Assembly (NCBI GenBank): GCA_945859605.1
Contig: OX243815.1
Location: forward strand, 25,759,900-25,823,899
Reading direction: 5' to 3'
Source of the DNA: Lumbricus rubellus
Taxonomy: Eukaryota > Annelida > Clitellata > Crassiclitellata > Lumbricidae
Length of the DNA: 64,000 bases
Shown: positions 36,154 through 45,136 of the stretch, in pieces
How positions within the stretch are numbered: position 1 is the stretch's first letter
Layout: each line of letters begins with the position of its first letter
Position numbers and translations under genes: made by a program
Notes under the pieces: model-generated
Told to the model about the DNA's origin: nothing
The model's input: the letters and a program-made list of their open reading frames with translations, nothing else
Database searches by the model: none

Positions 36154-36918
36154 TTAGTCATCGTATACATATAATTGCATTACCTGAATCCCTCGTGGAA
36201 GATCGTTATCCTTTGCCAGTACTCTAACTCTGTAATATTGATACGCATCCGTAGTAGAAATATTAAAAAATGTCGGAATAGTCTCTGAAGGAGTTGAAGA
36301 TGTATGTAAGTGTGCAAACACTGCTCCATCATTGCTAGCGGATAAATTCCAATAAGATACAGATACGGTTTTCAACGCAATTCTCCAAATTTTAACTGGC
36401 TCAGGACATTTAATTTGTAACCAAACAGTTTCATCTTCACCCGAAACCCAAGCTGCGTTAACATCGTCAGTGAGATTAGTGAAAGCATGGTAGGCTTTGC
36501 TTCCGGCAAAACAAGAACTGGCGCTAGCAACGAATCCTGTTACACTTACATCAGCTTCCAAGGGAGGAATATACCCAGCACGACACTTTTTCAGAGATTT
36601 ATCGACGTACTTTGTAACTTGTTCATCAACGTATTTCTTATTCGTCAAATGATTATCGTTAGACGGAGAATCGTTGTGATTCGTTATCAAATCAATGGCT
36701 TGTCCCCTACTTAAAGCTTCATCCATTCCGGCTGTCGAAGTATTCGTTACTGGGAGACCTTTTATCACATGTCCATTCATTTTTAAATTTCCAGTCGGCA
36801 GATTTGTCCCATCCAATCGAAGAAAATTAGCATTTACTTGGCTAAGAGTAACACCTCCAGCGATTACTCTTCGTGATGTTCCTCCAGCAGCGGTGTGACC
36901 AAATTTATCGATAGGCAT
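36154..36918 (-). CDS. Fibre-like protein with discoidin (F5/8 type C-like) head
   Basis: 254 residues from the ATG preceded by ATATAAAATG; a longer upstream in-frame ATG at 37032 would overlap the protease gene and is rejected. Residues 1 to about 110 nearly match the N-terminus of the C1q-headed protein. After KYVDKSLKK the sequence changes to a galactose-binding-like fold: SSCFAGSKAYHAFTN, DDVNAAWVSGEDETVWLQIK, WNLSASNDG, YQYYRVRVLAKD, as in discoidin/coagulation factor 5/8 C domains, which bind glycans or lipids. A paralogue with the head exchanged is the simplest reading. Confidence 0.75.
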   Translation of the reverse strand: MPIDKFGHTAAGGTSRRVIAGGVTLSQVNANFLRLDGTNLPTGNLKMNGHVIKGLPVTNTSTAGMDEALSRGQAIDLITNHNDSPSNDNHLTNKKYVDEQVTKYVDKSLKKCRAGYIPPLEADVSVTGFVASASSCFAGSKAYHAFTNLTDDVNAAWVSGEDETVWLQIKCPEPVKIWRIALKTVSVSYWNLSASNDGAVFAHLHTSSTPSETIPTFFNISTTDAYQYYRVRVLAKDNDLPRGIQVMQLYVYDD

Positions 36919-36947
36919 TTTATATATATATTTATATATAATAATTT

Positions 36948-37382
36948 TTAATGCAAGCCGTTTATAACTTCTTGGAAATTCATTCCATCGTTCATCGTCT
37001 TCTTTAAGACATACAGACACAAATGGCCGCAAAACACTTCGTTATCCGGCTGTATTCGCTCGCTGTTATATAACACTGGACGGCGTAAATACTTTATCAG
37101 TTCCAGAGGGGGAGGAAGGCCGTAACTATCGAAATATATTTTCTCATTACCGCTCTTTAAGAAAGAGCACCAATGCTGACCGGTTCCTTTAGAATCGTCT
37201 AGATTCAATATCCCACATTCAATCCGTCTAGGTTTATTCGGCAGCTCGTCTCGCACGAAAACGCCTCTAAAATTCGGAATATTCAGCTTCTTCGCGGCAT
37301 CCAATAATTCAAAATTCGTTAACGGATGATTTGGAAGAACTACGCCTTCGACATCGATGTTTTTCACAGTTGCAGAACTCAT
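36948..37382 (-). CDS. Adenain-like cysteine protease (capsid maturation protease)
   Basis: 144 residues. Catalytic residues of the adenovirus-type C5/Ulp1-like fold are visible: His70 in GQHWCSF, Asp85 in YFDSYG, Gln111 in ERIQPD (oxyanion hole) and Cys118 in EVFCGHLC. Gln and Cys are seven residues apart, as in adenain. In Polintons this enzyme is expected to cleave virion precursors. The start is taken at the second ATG because ATATAAAATG, the element's usual start context, ends there; an ATG 12 nt upstream is possible. The HNH gene stops 1 bp upstream. A diverged N-terminal copy lies at 38110-38313. Confidence 0.9.
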   Translation of the reverse strand: MSSATVKNIDVEGVVLPNHPLTNFELLDAAKKLNIPNFRGVFVRDELPNKPRRIECGILNLDDSKGTGQHWCSFLKSGNEKIYFDSYGLPPPLELIKYLRRPVLYNSERIQPDNEVFCGHLCLYVLKKTMNDGMNFQEVINGLH

Positions 37383-37383
37383 T

Positions 37384-38076
37384 TTATATTTCATCTAAAT
37401 GTTTTAAAAAGTAATTCGATTTTACTTCCTGCACTACATACAGCCAGCGATCTATTTTGTTTGATTTTTGGATATTTTTTAGTGCTAGCAATGGACGTAT
37501 ATTCTTCCAATTCATAGCTTTAATAAGTTCTTCTTCATCTAGCAAGTTGAACGATGATATTGGTAAAACATGATCGACATGCCAAACCGAACCGTGATTT
37601 TCCATACTCATTCCTTCTTCTAATTGAAATTCGATCCATTTAGTAAATATTTCAAAGTCGACACCGATAAGTTGCCTCGTCGTTTGTGACTTCGATTTGC
37701 CTTTTAATGCGTCGCCCAGCCTGGTCCTCATACTTTTGAGTAGTTTAAAGCCTGGGTCATATTTCTTTCGAGCTTCAGAATATGCGTGATTATATTTATA
37801 TTTACATTCCTTACATTCATTATCTCTCCCATCTTTACAGTATCTATTTTTCACATAATCTACTATGTTCTTTTCTTTCTTACATCGACCGCAAACTTTT
37901 TTATCTTTTATTTCCCTAGTCTCTAGTATCGAGTATTTTTGTCTAAGTTCCTTCCCTTTGATATTTTTACACGTTTTACAACTAGAATAATACCCACTCC
38001 TATTTGATTTATCTCTATGAAATTCGCTGAAGCTTTTCTCCATCTTACATTTGGAACACACTTTAGAGTCTTCCAT
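37384..38076 (-). CDS. HNH endonuclease with zinc-binding N-terminus
   Basis: 230 residues. The N-terminal half has paired cysteines in treble-clef-like repeats (CSKCKMEKSFSEF..CKTCK and CGRCKKEKNIVDY..CKECK). The C-terminal half has the HNH core WHVDHVLPISSFNL, then NWKNIRPLLALKNIQKSNK, seen in phage and giant-virus HNH proteins. It probably nicks or cuts DNA; whether it is a homing enzyme or serves replication is unknown. It lies between a truncated and a complete protease gene, which suggests insertion by recombination. Start context is TATATATAAAATGG. Confidence 0.85.
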   Translation of the reverse strand: MEDSKVCSKCKMEKSFSEFHRDKSNRSGYYSSCKTCKNIKGKELRQKYSILETREIKDKKVCGRCKKEKNIVDYVKNRYCKDGRDNECKECKYKYNHAYSEARKKYDPGFKLLKSMRTRLGDALKGKSKSQTTRQLIGVDFEIFTKWIEFQLEEGMSMENHGSVWHVDHVLPISSFNLLDEEELIKAMNWKNIRPLLALKNIQKSNKIDRWLYVVQEVKSNYFLKHLDEI

Positions 38077-38109
38077 TTTATATATATATATTTATTCTTT
38101 AAATAGATT

Positions 38110-38313
38110 TCAATGACTTCCCACCCCATTAGAACCATCTAGATTCAATATCCCACACTCATTCCGTCCAGGTTTCTTCGGCAGCTCGTCTCTGAGAAAT
38201 ACTCCTCTAAAATTATTGATGTTTAGTTTCTTAGCCGCTTCGATTAGATCCACATTCGATAAAGCAATATTCGGTAGCACTACTCCACAAACATCGATTT
38301 GTTTGACGCTCAT
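38110..38313 (-). pseudogene. Truncated paralogue of the cysteine protease
   Basis: 67 residues, aligning with residues 7-70 of the intact protease (GVVLPN, AAKKLNI-NFRGVF-RDELP, ECGILNLD). It ends GVGSH, so it stops exactly at the catalytic histidine and lacks the acidic, glutamine and cysteine residues. Divergence from the intact copy is substantial, so the duplication is not recent. It could be a relic left when the HNH gene and second protease arrived, or a short regulatory protein; the former seems more likely. Confidence 0.7.
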
Positions 38314-38329
38314 TTATTTAATATAAACA

Positions 38330-41300
38330 TTAATTAAAAATTTTCAACGAGTAGTGACCATATGCCAAAGTATGAATTCCATCCTCCATTATTACCCGTT
38401 TATCGTCATCTGCAGATAATGCAACTTTATTAATTTCTTCTGTATAAATATCGTGATGATAAGATCTAATAACATTCATCGTTCGTTGTTGTTCTTTTTT
38501 AGTAAATAAACAGTCTTTATAATCTTCGTGAGTAATAGTTTTCTGGACAACATTCTTCTTAATACCTTTACATTTCTTGTGCTCATCTCCAGCAGCCATC
38601 TTATAAGAATACAACTTTGCTCTGAGTCCAATAAATTCTTTTATCTGTTTCCCACTAGCTTCATCCTTGAACATTCCAATAACTTTTTTATTTACTCCAA
38701 CCTCAATACCAGATGGATGATCTCTCGGGTATTCACTTGTGTCGAATCGAGTCTTAATATCGCCTGCGATATCTGAGTAAAAGTCTTCAGTTTTAATTTC
38801 GTATGTCAAAGAATCTGTATCGGTAAATAATAATTTAGCTCTATTTCCGTATTTATCCTTGATGTAATTGTAATGAAATTCATACATCAACGTTTTGCTC
38901 AAGTCTAATATACACATGCCAAGATATATAGGTTTATTATAGTACAATTTAGTTTTTTTCATGTGAACGGCTATTAGATTTTCATCGAAAATAGTACATC
39001 TCTCATAATTAGGTTTAGCGGCTAGTTCAATAGCCCTCTCCTCTTGACACACTAACTCTACATCAACACGATTTTCAATGTTCTCACAAGTTTTTCCAAA
39101 GACACTGTTATTCATTAATTTGAAAAAGTCTTTTTCAAAGTCATTAGTAGCTTTCGTTCTAAGAGCTGTATTTAAATCGATATACTTTTTCAACCAATCA
39201 CTTTCTTCGAATAGTACACCTCTATGCACCTTTGTTATTTTCAAACCCAAGCTCTCATACAGCTTCAGATTATCGTAGTGCAGCACATACTTCTTTTTAT
39301 CGTTTAAGTTTGGAATTAACTTTTTGACTTTGTTAATCTCAATGCTTTCGGGGGCTAACGGAAAATCGTTTTGCAGGTCGTGTAACTCTTTAGGATATTC
39401 CAAATCAACTTCCAATATGCATGGAATACTTCTCCAATTTTTTAATTCATCTTCGTTCATCCATTTGAACCCGTGAGTAGGTAAATTTTTGATCATAGCC
39501 CATCCATATAGATTATTCGCATCCAGGTAAGTAATAAATGTAGAATTTTCGTTACTATTGAAATCGCTCATATATTTATTATTCGCTTTCCCGTAACGAT
39601 TTGATATTGTGCTCACTCCTCCTCTCATCCCTTGCCTAAGCATCAGAATCATATCGTAATCATTCAATAACTCCAATTTCACGCCTGTCAATTTTAAAGC
39701 GGCATCCCAGGCTAAACCAGGAGATGTAAAATACCATGCAGGGTCAAGCGTATAGTTCTTCATACACACATCTCTAAAGTTTTCGAAAACATCGGCAAGT
39801 AACAGAACATCCGAAACGTTGTATAAATCGTGATATTCTCTGAATGTTTTGCATCCAAATTCCTTCCATACCGTTTTTGCATGCTCGTAGTCTTCATCGC
39901 TAATATTCGAATCATTTAGCTTAGAATAGAATGCGGATTTTGGTGGTAGTTCGGTTTCATTAAAGGTAGTAAATGAATCGACGTAGTCATAAGGATATAT
40001 GCCTTTTCTCAGCAAAAGATCGAGCTTCTTTCCAGTATATCGTTTCCCAATATTTTTACACTGGTCTTTGCTTAGTTTCCTCGATAAAGCATCAAGACTA
40101 GAAGCCATAAATTTAAAACTGTCGATAAAACGCAGTTGTCGCTTGACGGTAATCTCTTTTCCCTCTTTATTTACAAACTTATCAACAACGACCTCTCTGC
40201 TAAAAGATATATACTTTTCCTCGTTATTAGGTATGCAATTAATTTTCTCTCCATTATTACCTCTCAGTTTCTTAATGAACAGATGACAATCGTACCCGGA
40301 AAGATTATGAAACACTACAGGGAAAAACTTGGGGACTTTATAGTTTACATTACAAATGTTATGAGCAGCCCCTCTAAATTTACCGCTAAGATGACAGTGA
40401 TCTCTCACTCGGTCTTCGCCCAACGGTTTTTCACAGATATGGCATATAGTAGCTCCATCAAAACACTTCTTGTCCTCTTCTGTAAATATCATCTTCTTAG
40501 GGAATTTAAATTGATTATATATTTGTTTTATATTCTCTTCTAGTTTATCTACAAATATTTGACCAACATCATCATCTTCGCTTTCAGCCGTAAACGTCAC
40601 AGGATCTTGAGAATATACACTATCGTCGAAACATTTTATGTGGTAACAAAAGGAGCTAGGAATATGCTTTTGATATTTATTAGTGTACGACAACTCTGGA
40701 TTTGGTTGGCATGTATCGATCGGTTTTACAAAAGACTCAAAATCTGCGTAGACTATAAACGGAACCCTCATAGAATTGTTATAATTTTTAAAACTTAACA
40801 TAGTTCCTGGTTCTGGCATTTCTATTTTTTGTGCGTTATGGTGTTTGCAGTACTCATCATGGTTGTTAAGCGCTTCTGTCGTTGTGAAACCATTCATACA
40901 CCTTTTACAATAGTGCGCTGAATAATGCGAATTTGCTGTTCGGAACGTCATCAATCGGTTAAAATTCTTTATCCAGCAATAATGTTTTTTTTCTCCATCA
41001 GATATAAGCAAAAGATCTACACAAATATCGCTTTCACAGTTAGACAGATAAAGCGGATAGACATGTTTTTCGTAACCAAATATATTAACACTAATATTAT
41101 TATTTCTCTCAAATTTACCTATCACATTAGCATGAGTCGCTACCGGAAACTCAATGCCACTCCAATTAAGTTTTTTCGATTGTTCTTTCAAAGCTTTCGT
41201 TATTTTTTCCGGATGGTCATCCACCGGATTCAAAGCTCTAGTGATACACCATTTGAAGCATTCTTCGTCGTGGTTTTTCATGTTGATGATTGCCTTTTTA

Positions 41301-42004
41301 TTAGCTAAGAAGCTGGGTAGAGGAATGTAAGAACTACCTCTTAAGGGTGTATATTTTACCGTATTTATATCTAATTTTACAACGGCTTTAAATCTCCAAT
41401 TACTTCCTTGCATCTGAAAACTAGCAATAGACTCCATGATTTTATCCTTCTTTCTGCTGTATATTTCATTCAAGTCGGTTGCTTCTAAAATAACTTCTGC
41501 CCTGGAAACGAATGGTATATCCTCAGAAGTCACTATTCCAGATTTCATATCTACTCGTTCCATAGTACAAGTAAGAACCAAATTAGTCTTTGTCTGGCGA
41601 TTGTTCGACAACAGATTTACTACCTGCGGTCTAACGAAATCAAGAAACGAAGAGGCGTCCATTCCATTAATTCCATCTATTCTATACTGCTTGGTGAATC
41701 CTTTAATAGCCGACGCCGTTTCTCGAATTTTAATTTTATCAAATATCCTGGAAACAGTTGACTTCAATGATTCCAGTTTTTCGTTAACGACTTTATTGTC
41801 TTGTTCAGGCACATAACTAAGTAACCAATCCGCAAAATCATTTAATTTGGATCTAACCCTATTTTTGTATTTTCTCTTAGGCGCTACTGGTTTGTATTTA
41901 CCAGGTGTAGACGTAAGCGTAGGAACCTTAATGTCAGGAACCGGCGAGTCGAGCAAGTGTTCAACATGGTTCATGTTTCTTAAACTACTTTTCTTTAAAT
42001 CCAT
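38330..42004 (-). CDS. polB: Protein-primed family B DNA polymerase
   Basis: 1,224 residues, full length for a Polinton polymerase. Exonuclease motifs: D421-x-E423 in YADFES, N567..D572 in HNLSGYD, Y728xxxD732 in YNVSD. Polymerase motifs: D828 in LDANNLYG (motif A), K962..NSVFGK (motif B), D1062-T-D1064 in FTDTDS (motif C), and KLYSYK near 1130. A C2H2-like finger (YCKRC..HDEYC) lies near 365-386. A zinc/endonuclease-VII-like ββα segment (C521-HIC, DHCHLSGKFRGAAHN) precedes ExoII, as is common in this group. The N-terminal 350 residues are likely the terminal-protein/priming region. It would replicate the element from its ends. All catalytic acids are present. Confidence 0.97.
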   Translation of the reverse strand: MDLKKSSLRNMNHVEHLLDSPVPDIKVPTLTSTPGKYKPVAPKRKYKNRVRSKLNDFADWLLSYVPEQDNKVVNEKLESLKSTVSRIFDKIKIRETASAIKGFTKQYRIDGINGMDASSFLDFVRPQVVNLLSNNRQTKTNLVLTCTMERVDMKSGIVTSEDIPFVSRAEVILEATDLNEIYSRKKDKIMESIASFQMQGSNWRFKAVVKLDINTVKYTPLRGSSYIPLPSFLANKKAIINMKNHDEECFKWCITRALNPVDDHPEKITKALKEQSKKLNWSGIEFPVATHANVIGKFERNNNISVNIFGYEKHVYPLYLSNCESDICVDLLLISDGEKKHYCWIKNFNRLMTFRTANSHYSAHYCKRCMNGFTTTEALNNHDEYCKHHNAQKIEMPEPGTMLSFKNYNNSMRVPFIVYADFESFVKPIDTCQPNPELSYTNKYQKHIPSSFCYHIKCFDDSVYSQDPVTFTAESEDDDVGQIFVDKLEENIKQIYNQFKFPKKMIFTEEDKKCFDGATICHICEKPLGEDRVRDHCHLSGKFRGAAHNICNVNYKVPKFFPVVFHNLSGYDCHLFIKKLRGNNGEKINCIPNNEEKYISFSREVVVDKFVNKEGKEITVKRQLRFIDSFKFMASSLDALSRKLSKDQCKNIGKRYTGKKLDLLLRKGIYPYDYVDSFTTFNETELPPKSAFYSKLNDSNISDEDYEHAKTVWKEFGCKTFREYHDLYNVSDVLLLADVFENFRDVCMKNYTLDPAWYFTSPGLAWDAALKLTGVKLELLNDYDMILMLRQGMRGGVSTISNRYGKANNKYMSDFNSNENSTFITYLDANNLYGWAMIKNLPTHGFKWMNEDELKNWRSIPCILEVDLEYPKELHDLQNDFPLAPESIEINKVKKLIPNLNDKKKYVLHYDNLKLYESLGLKITKVHRGVLFEESDWLKKYIDLNTALRTKATNDFEKDFFKLMNNSVFGKTCENIENRVDVELVCQEERAIELAAKPNYERCTIFDENLIAVHMKKTKLYYNKPIYLGMCILDLSKTLMYEFHYNYIKDKYGNRAKLLFTDTDSLTYEIKTEDFYSDIAGDIKTRFDTSEYPRDHPSGIEVGVNKKVIGMFKDEASGKQIKEFIGLRAKLYSYKMAAGDEHKKCKGIKKNVVQKTITHEDYKDCLFTKKEQQRTMNVIRSYHHDIYTEEINKVALSADDDKRVIMEDGIHTLAYGHYSLKIFN

Positions 42005-42093
42005 TTTATCTTACCACGCAAAAATATTAAAACATGTGAGATCGAAGATCCACTTATCTGTGAGATCGAAGATCCACTAATTTCATGTCATTT
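42005..42093. repeat. Intergenic direct repeat
   Basis: TGTGAGATCGAAGATCCACT occurs at 42035 and again at 42059. The same word appears within the coding sequence of the 212-residue protein at 45781, with partial copies near 45757-45780. See findings. Confidence 0.8.
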
Positions 42094-42423
42094 TTATCTC
42101 TCATACACTTTAATTTCGTATCTATCTCTCCAGACATTTCCGTTATGATAAGCTATTATACCAGCACTCTGACCATACGCCTTAGCAGCTTTATACATCG
42201 ATGGATACGAGGTAACAACGCCAGTTTCTCGATCTATAATATCTACTCTTCTCGGTTGTTTCCTGATACTACCCAACGTGTCATGTCGATATGACACAGA
42301 CTTGTAGTCCGTCGGAAGAATATTCTTTTCAATCAGTACAGCTATCATTTGAGGTTTGTTGAGATGCGAAGTGCCTGTAACATCGTGATGCTTGGCTAAC
42401 ATTCTAAGCTCTGGTAGCTTCAT
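42094..42423 (-). CDS. Small SAP/NUMOD-like DNA-binding protein
   Basis: 109 residues. Residues 3-34 (LPELRMLAKHHDVTG, then KPQMIAVLIEKN) fit a SAP or Rho-N-like helix-extended-loop-helix that binds nucleic acid. Residues 58-107 (VDIIDRETGVVTSYPSMYKA, then AKAYGQSAG) resemble a NUMOD1-type helix-turn-helix, usually found beside homing endonucleases. It sits between polymerase and capsid genes and might regulate, package or protect DNA. Both assignments are by motif only. Confidence 0.6.
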   Translation of the reverse strand: MKLPELRMLAKHHDVTGTSHLNKPQMIAVLIEKNILPTDYKSVSYRHDTLGSIRKQPRRVDIIDRETGVVTSYPSMYKAAKAYGQSAGIIAYHNGNVWRDRYEIKVYER

Positions 42424-42439
42424 AATATATAAGTATTCT

Positions 42440-43738
42440 TTAAATCAATTTTCCATACACTACACTCATTTTCTGTCCATCCGATTGGAACTGCAGCAAC
42501 CTATCTGAAATTACGACAGCATACGCTTCTGTGTCGGCTGGCACTGCTGCATTGAAAAGAGCCTTAATTTGAATATCAACGACTGAAGATTTCAAACGCT
42601 CGGATTGTTTGCTTACATCGAACACGAACAACGGGTATAATTCTTTATAATCTACAGGTGTTATATTGCTTTGGGTAATCAACTTATCCATACCATAGAA
42701 TTTTTGACTAAAGGAGGACGCGTCTCTGTACGCTCTGGAGAATTGTTGATTAGGAAACGACAGGTTATGGTCGACAGCTGGATATCTTTCTTGATTCATC
42801 ATCACATATATGTTCTTAAGGTCGCAGTGATTAAATAGCGACGGATTACTTTCCTGATTACCGCTACGGTCCGTCTGAAATCCAACGATGATATATCTAG
42901 GTTTCTCCGGTGAAGTTTTTACGCTAAGACGCCAACTGAAACTTGTCGACTGAGGAACCGTTATTGTGTCGCATTGACGAGCTCTATACGCAACTGGCAA
43001 CGTTAATTTCGATTCAATCGTCTTATACAACTGCATTCGTTCCATATCGGAAGGAATAACGTGTGGAATAAACCATGAAATTTTGTTTATCGCAACTTTT
43101 CCAGCAGCTGCAGCGTTATCTCGGAATATTGCATCATCGTCGGCTTTACGAACTAAAGTCAGCGTCTGTTTAAAGCCGTAAATAATCTTGTCGTAATCAT
43201 CGCAAAACCCGAAAATATGCTTCAACGGAACAGTAAAGCTGAACATTCCTTTAGTGTTTGGTTTGCGAATGAGAAAGCTTTGTCTAGTGGCAAAGCCGGG
43301 GTTGTCCGCAATAACAGCAGTCGCTCCAGTGTCTTTATACCACAGCTGATTTAAGCCTTGAGTCAACTGAAAATCGTTTGGATACGTAAGTAAACCGAGC
43401 ATCGTTGTAGCTTGACCCGGATGAAATAGCGTTTCGATTTCTTGATTAGATAACTGATAGGATATTTGACTGAATAGATACATAAGCCCATTATTCGTAA
43501 GAGCGACTAAATCGGCATTAACGTATGCGGTGTCGTCAGCTTTAATTAGTCTTCCTTCGAATTGTAGATATGACTCTGCTGGGTGACTGTATAAGTCTTG
43601 TAATTCAATATTTATTCTTATTTCACCAGAACTGTTAAGGTTAGTTCTCGCTACAGGTTCGTACTCGTGCCATTCGTATCGCTCGATACCTTCATCGATC
43701 AATGGTTGCTCTGTGAATCTTAGAATATCGGATTGCAT
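42440..43738 (-). CDS. Putative major capsid protein (double jelly-roll)
   Basis: 432 residues from the ATG at the end of AATAAAATG; another ATG 12 nt upstream is possible. I recognise the family widely found in invertebrate Polintons and often annotated as F54H12.2-like: LTNNGLMYLFSQISYQLS, HPGQATTMLGLL, FSFTVPLKHIFGFCDDYDK, AINKISWFIPHV and RQCDTITVPQS. The alternation of hydrophobic strands over more than 400 residues fits a double jelly roll. The assignment as major capsid protein rests on knowledge of the family and its place beside other virion genes; no motif proves it. Confidence 0.75.
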   Translation of the reverse strand: MQSDILRFTEQPLIDEGIERYEWHEYEPVARTNLNSSGEIRINIELQDLYSHPAESYLQFEGRLIKADDTAYVNADLVALTNNGLMYLFSQISYQLSNQEIETLFHPGQATTMLGLLTYPNDFQLTQGLNQLWYKDTGATAVIADNPGFATRQSFLIRKPNTKGMFSFTVPLKHIFGFCDDYDKIIYGFKQTLTLVRKADDDAIFRDNAAAAGKVAINKISWFIPHVIPSDMERMQLYKTIESKLTLPVAYRARQCDTITVPQSTSFSWRLSVKTSPEKPRYIIVGFQTDRSGNQESNPSLFNHCDLKNIYVMMNQERYPAVDHNLSFPNQQFSRAYRDASSFSQKFYGMDKLITQSNITPVDYKELYPLFVFDVSKQSERLKSSVVDIQIKALFNAAVPADTEAYAVVISDRLLQFQSDGQKMSVVYGKLI

Positions 43739-43774
43739 TTTATTATACATATATTTTTAAATAAGAAAATAACC

Positions 43775-44128
43775 TTAAGCCATTTTCAAACCACCTCCGT
43801 TTAAGCGTTTTACGAGATCCTGAATTCTAATAGCTCCTCCCGTCATTTGCGGATTCGATCCTAGTAATCTAGCTAGAATTACTTTAGTTTCCTGAGTTAT
43901 CGGCTGCTGAACGGTGGTTGGTTGGAGTATCTTATTGAGTAATCGTTTTCCAACGTCGATAGCCTTATCCTTAGCAACACTCCCAATCTCTTTGACAGCT
44001 GTGCTCGCAATTTGTTTGGCTGCATTCGATGTCAGTAGTCTCTTGAGAAATCCTGCGATGGAATCGAATATTCCTGCTCCACCGACAACGTGTACTTTTT
44101 TATAACTTCTTCTCGCAACGACCAGCAT
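43775..44128 (-). CDS. Small amphipathic virion-type protein (pVI-like?)
   Basis: 117 residues. A glycine-rich VVGGAGIFDSIAGFLKRLL segment followed by an amphipathic helix (NAAKQIASTAVKEIGSVAKD) and a C-terminal KRLNGGGLKMA tail recall adenovirus minor proteins that bind membranes and are cut by the viral protease; G-G-A-G and G-G-L-K could be such cleavage sites. No family is certain. It sits immediately upstream of the capsid gene. Confidence 0.5.
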   Translation of the reverse strand: MLVVARRSYKKVHVVGGAGIFDSIAGFLKRLLTSNAAKQIASTAVKEIGSVAKDKAIDVGKRLLNKILQPTTVQQPITQETKVILARLLGSNPQMTGGAIRIQDLVKRLNGGGLKMA

Positions 44129-44150
44129 TTCTATATCATCAATTTTTAAA

Positions 44151-45050
44151 TTAGATCATCAATTTTTTATATTCATCTTTGGTTATCACTCCTTGTCTTA
44201 GTAACTCATCCGTCATACCTACAATTTCATTCCTTACACCCGTATTTCCCGCTTTGTAGCTATACAATCGTAACTCTAATTGTTTTACTAATTCATTTGG
44301 ATCCGAAGGAATGGTAATTATTCCGCTTCCTGTTTTACCTCTTAACTTCATGTAATCGTCCCATATGGGTTTTATTATCTTTGCATATTTTACACTTCTA
44401 GACGATTTAGGTTTGTTTGGTTTATTTGGCTGACTCATGGCATTCGTTTTAATTAGAATCTCGGCGTATTCTTCGAGATCACGATTATCATAAATTGAAC
44501 TGTTTGGACTAGCTAACGTTAACAATTCCCATAATCCTGGAGTTCCTTGATAAGTTGTGGTTCCAACTGTAATATCATTTCCTTGGATTGAGGCTTCGCT
44601 GTCACCGATGTAGAATTTTCCATCTCTTGATCTTAATCCGAATGTTGTATCCACAAGTCTTTTATCAGAAGCATATTTTTTAAGGTATTCAACTGCAATA
44701 TTTCCTAATTCTAACCTTCTAATGTCTTCTACTGGGTCATCGTCATCGTACGCCTCTATAGACGGATACTGGGGAAATTGAATAGTTTTCAACGAATCTG
44801 GAAGTGATTTTAGAGCGAGTGATGTTGCTGCAGAGTTATCTTTTATTGTCGACAGCAAAGCGTTTTGTTCTTTTGAAATTGCTGATTGAGAGTCGACTAT
44901 TGGTTTGTAGATTTTCGTTAATTCTCGTTGAAGTCCAAGATCATCTATTCTCTCAGAGAGAAAGTTTTGTTTAATATTTTTTTTCGTTTTTAAAAACTCT
45001 TCGATAATAAAATCTCTTTTTGCAGGATCGCTAATTTTCAGTAGCGACAT
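44151..45050 (-). CDS. Conserved Polinton protein of unknown function
   Basis: 299 residues. An N-terminal coiled-coil-like region (about 1-95) is followed by a conserved core: VDTTFGLRSRDGKFYIGD, TYQGTPGLWELL, IKTNAM. A C-terminal block follows: VKYAKIIKPIWDDYMKL, GIITIPSDPNELVKQL, NTGVRNEIVGMTDELLRQGV. I know this pattern as recurrent in invertebrate Polintons, without an assigned role. Placement among capsid genes suggests a structural or scaffold part. Confidence 0.7.
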   Translation of the reverse strand: MSLLKISDPAKRDFIIEEFLKTKKNIKQNFLSERIDDLGLQRELTKIYKPIVDSQSAISKEQNALLSTIKDNSAATSLALKSLPDSLKTIQFPQYPSIEAYDDDDPVEDIRRLELGNIAVEYLKKYASDKRLVDTTFGLRSRDGKFYIGDSEASIQGNDITVGTTTYQGTPGLWELLTLASPNSSIYDNRDLEEYAEILIKTNAMSQPNKPNKPKSSRSVKYAKIIKPIWDDYMKLRGKTGSGIITIPSDPNELVKQLELRLYSYKAGNTGVRNEIVGMTDELLRQGVITKDEYKKLMI

Positions 45051-45136
45051 TTTTTATTATAAGTATAATGTTTAAAACGTAACGTAAAACGTAGACATAA
45101 AACGTAAACATAAAACGTAAACATAAAACGTACAAT
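45051..45136. repeat. 13-bp direct-repeat array upstream of the 299-residue gene
   Basis: ACATAAAACGTAA-type units repeat about four times across 45075-45131. They lie between two minus-strand genes and could be a promoter or replication element. Confidence 0.7.

Noticed and set aside
36919..37032. N-terminal extension of the discoidin-headed fibre
   Set aside because: It would overlap the protease gene, and the paralogue starts at the equivalent of 36918, directly after the ATATAAAATG motif.
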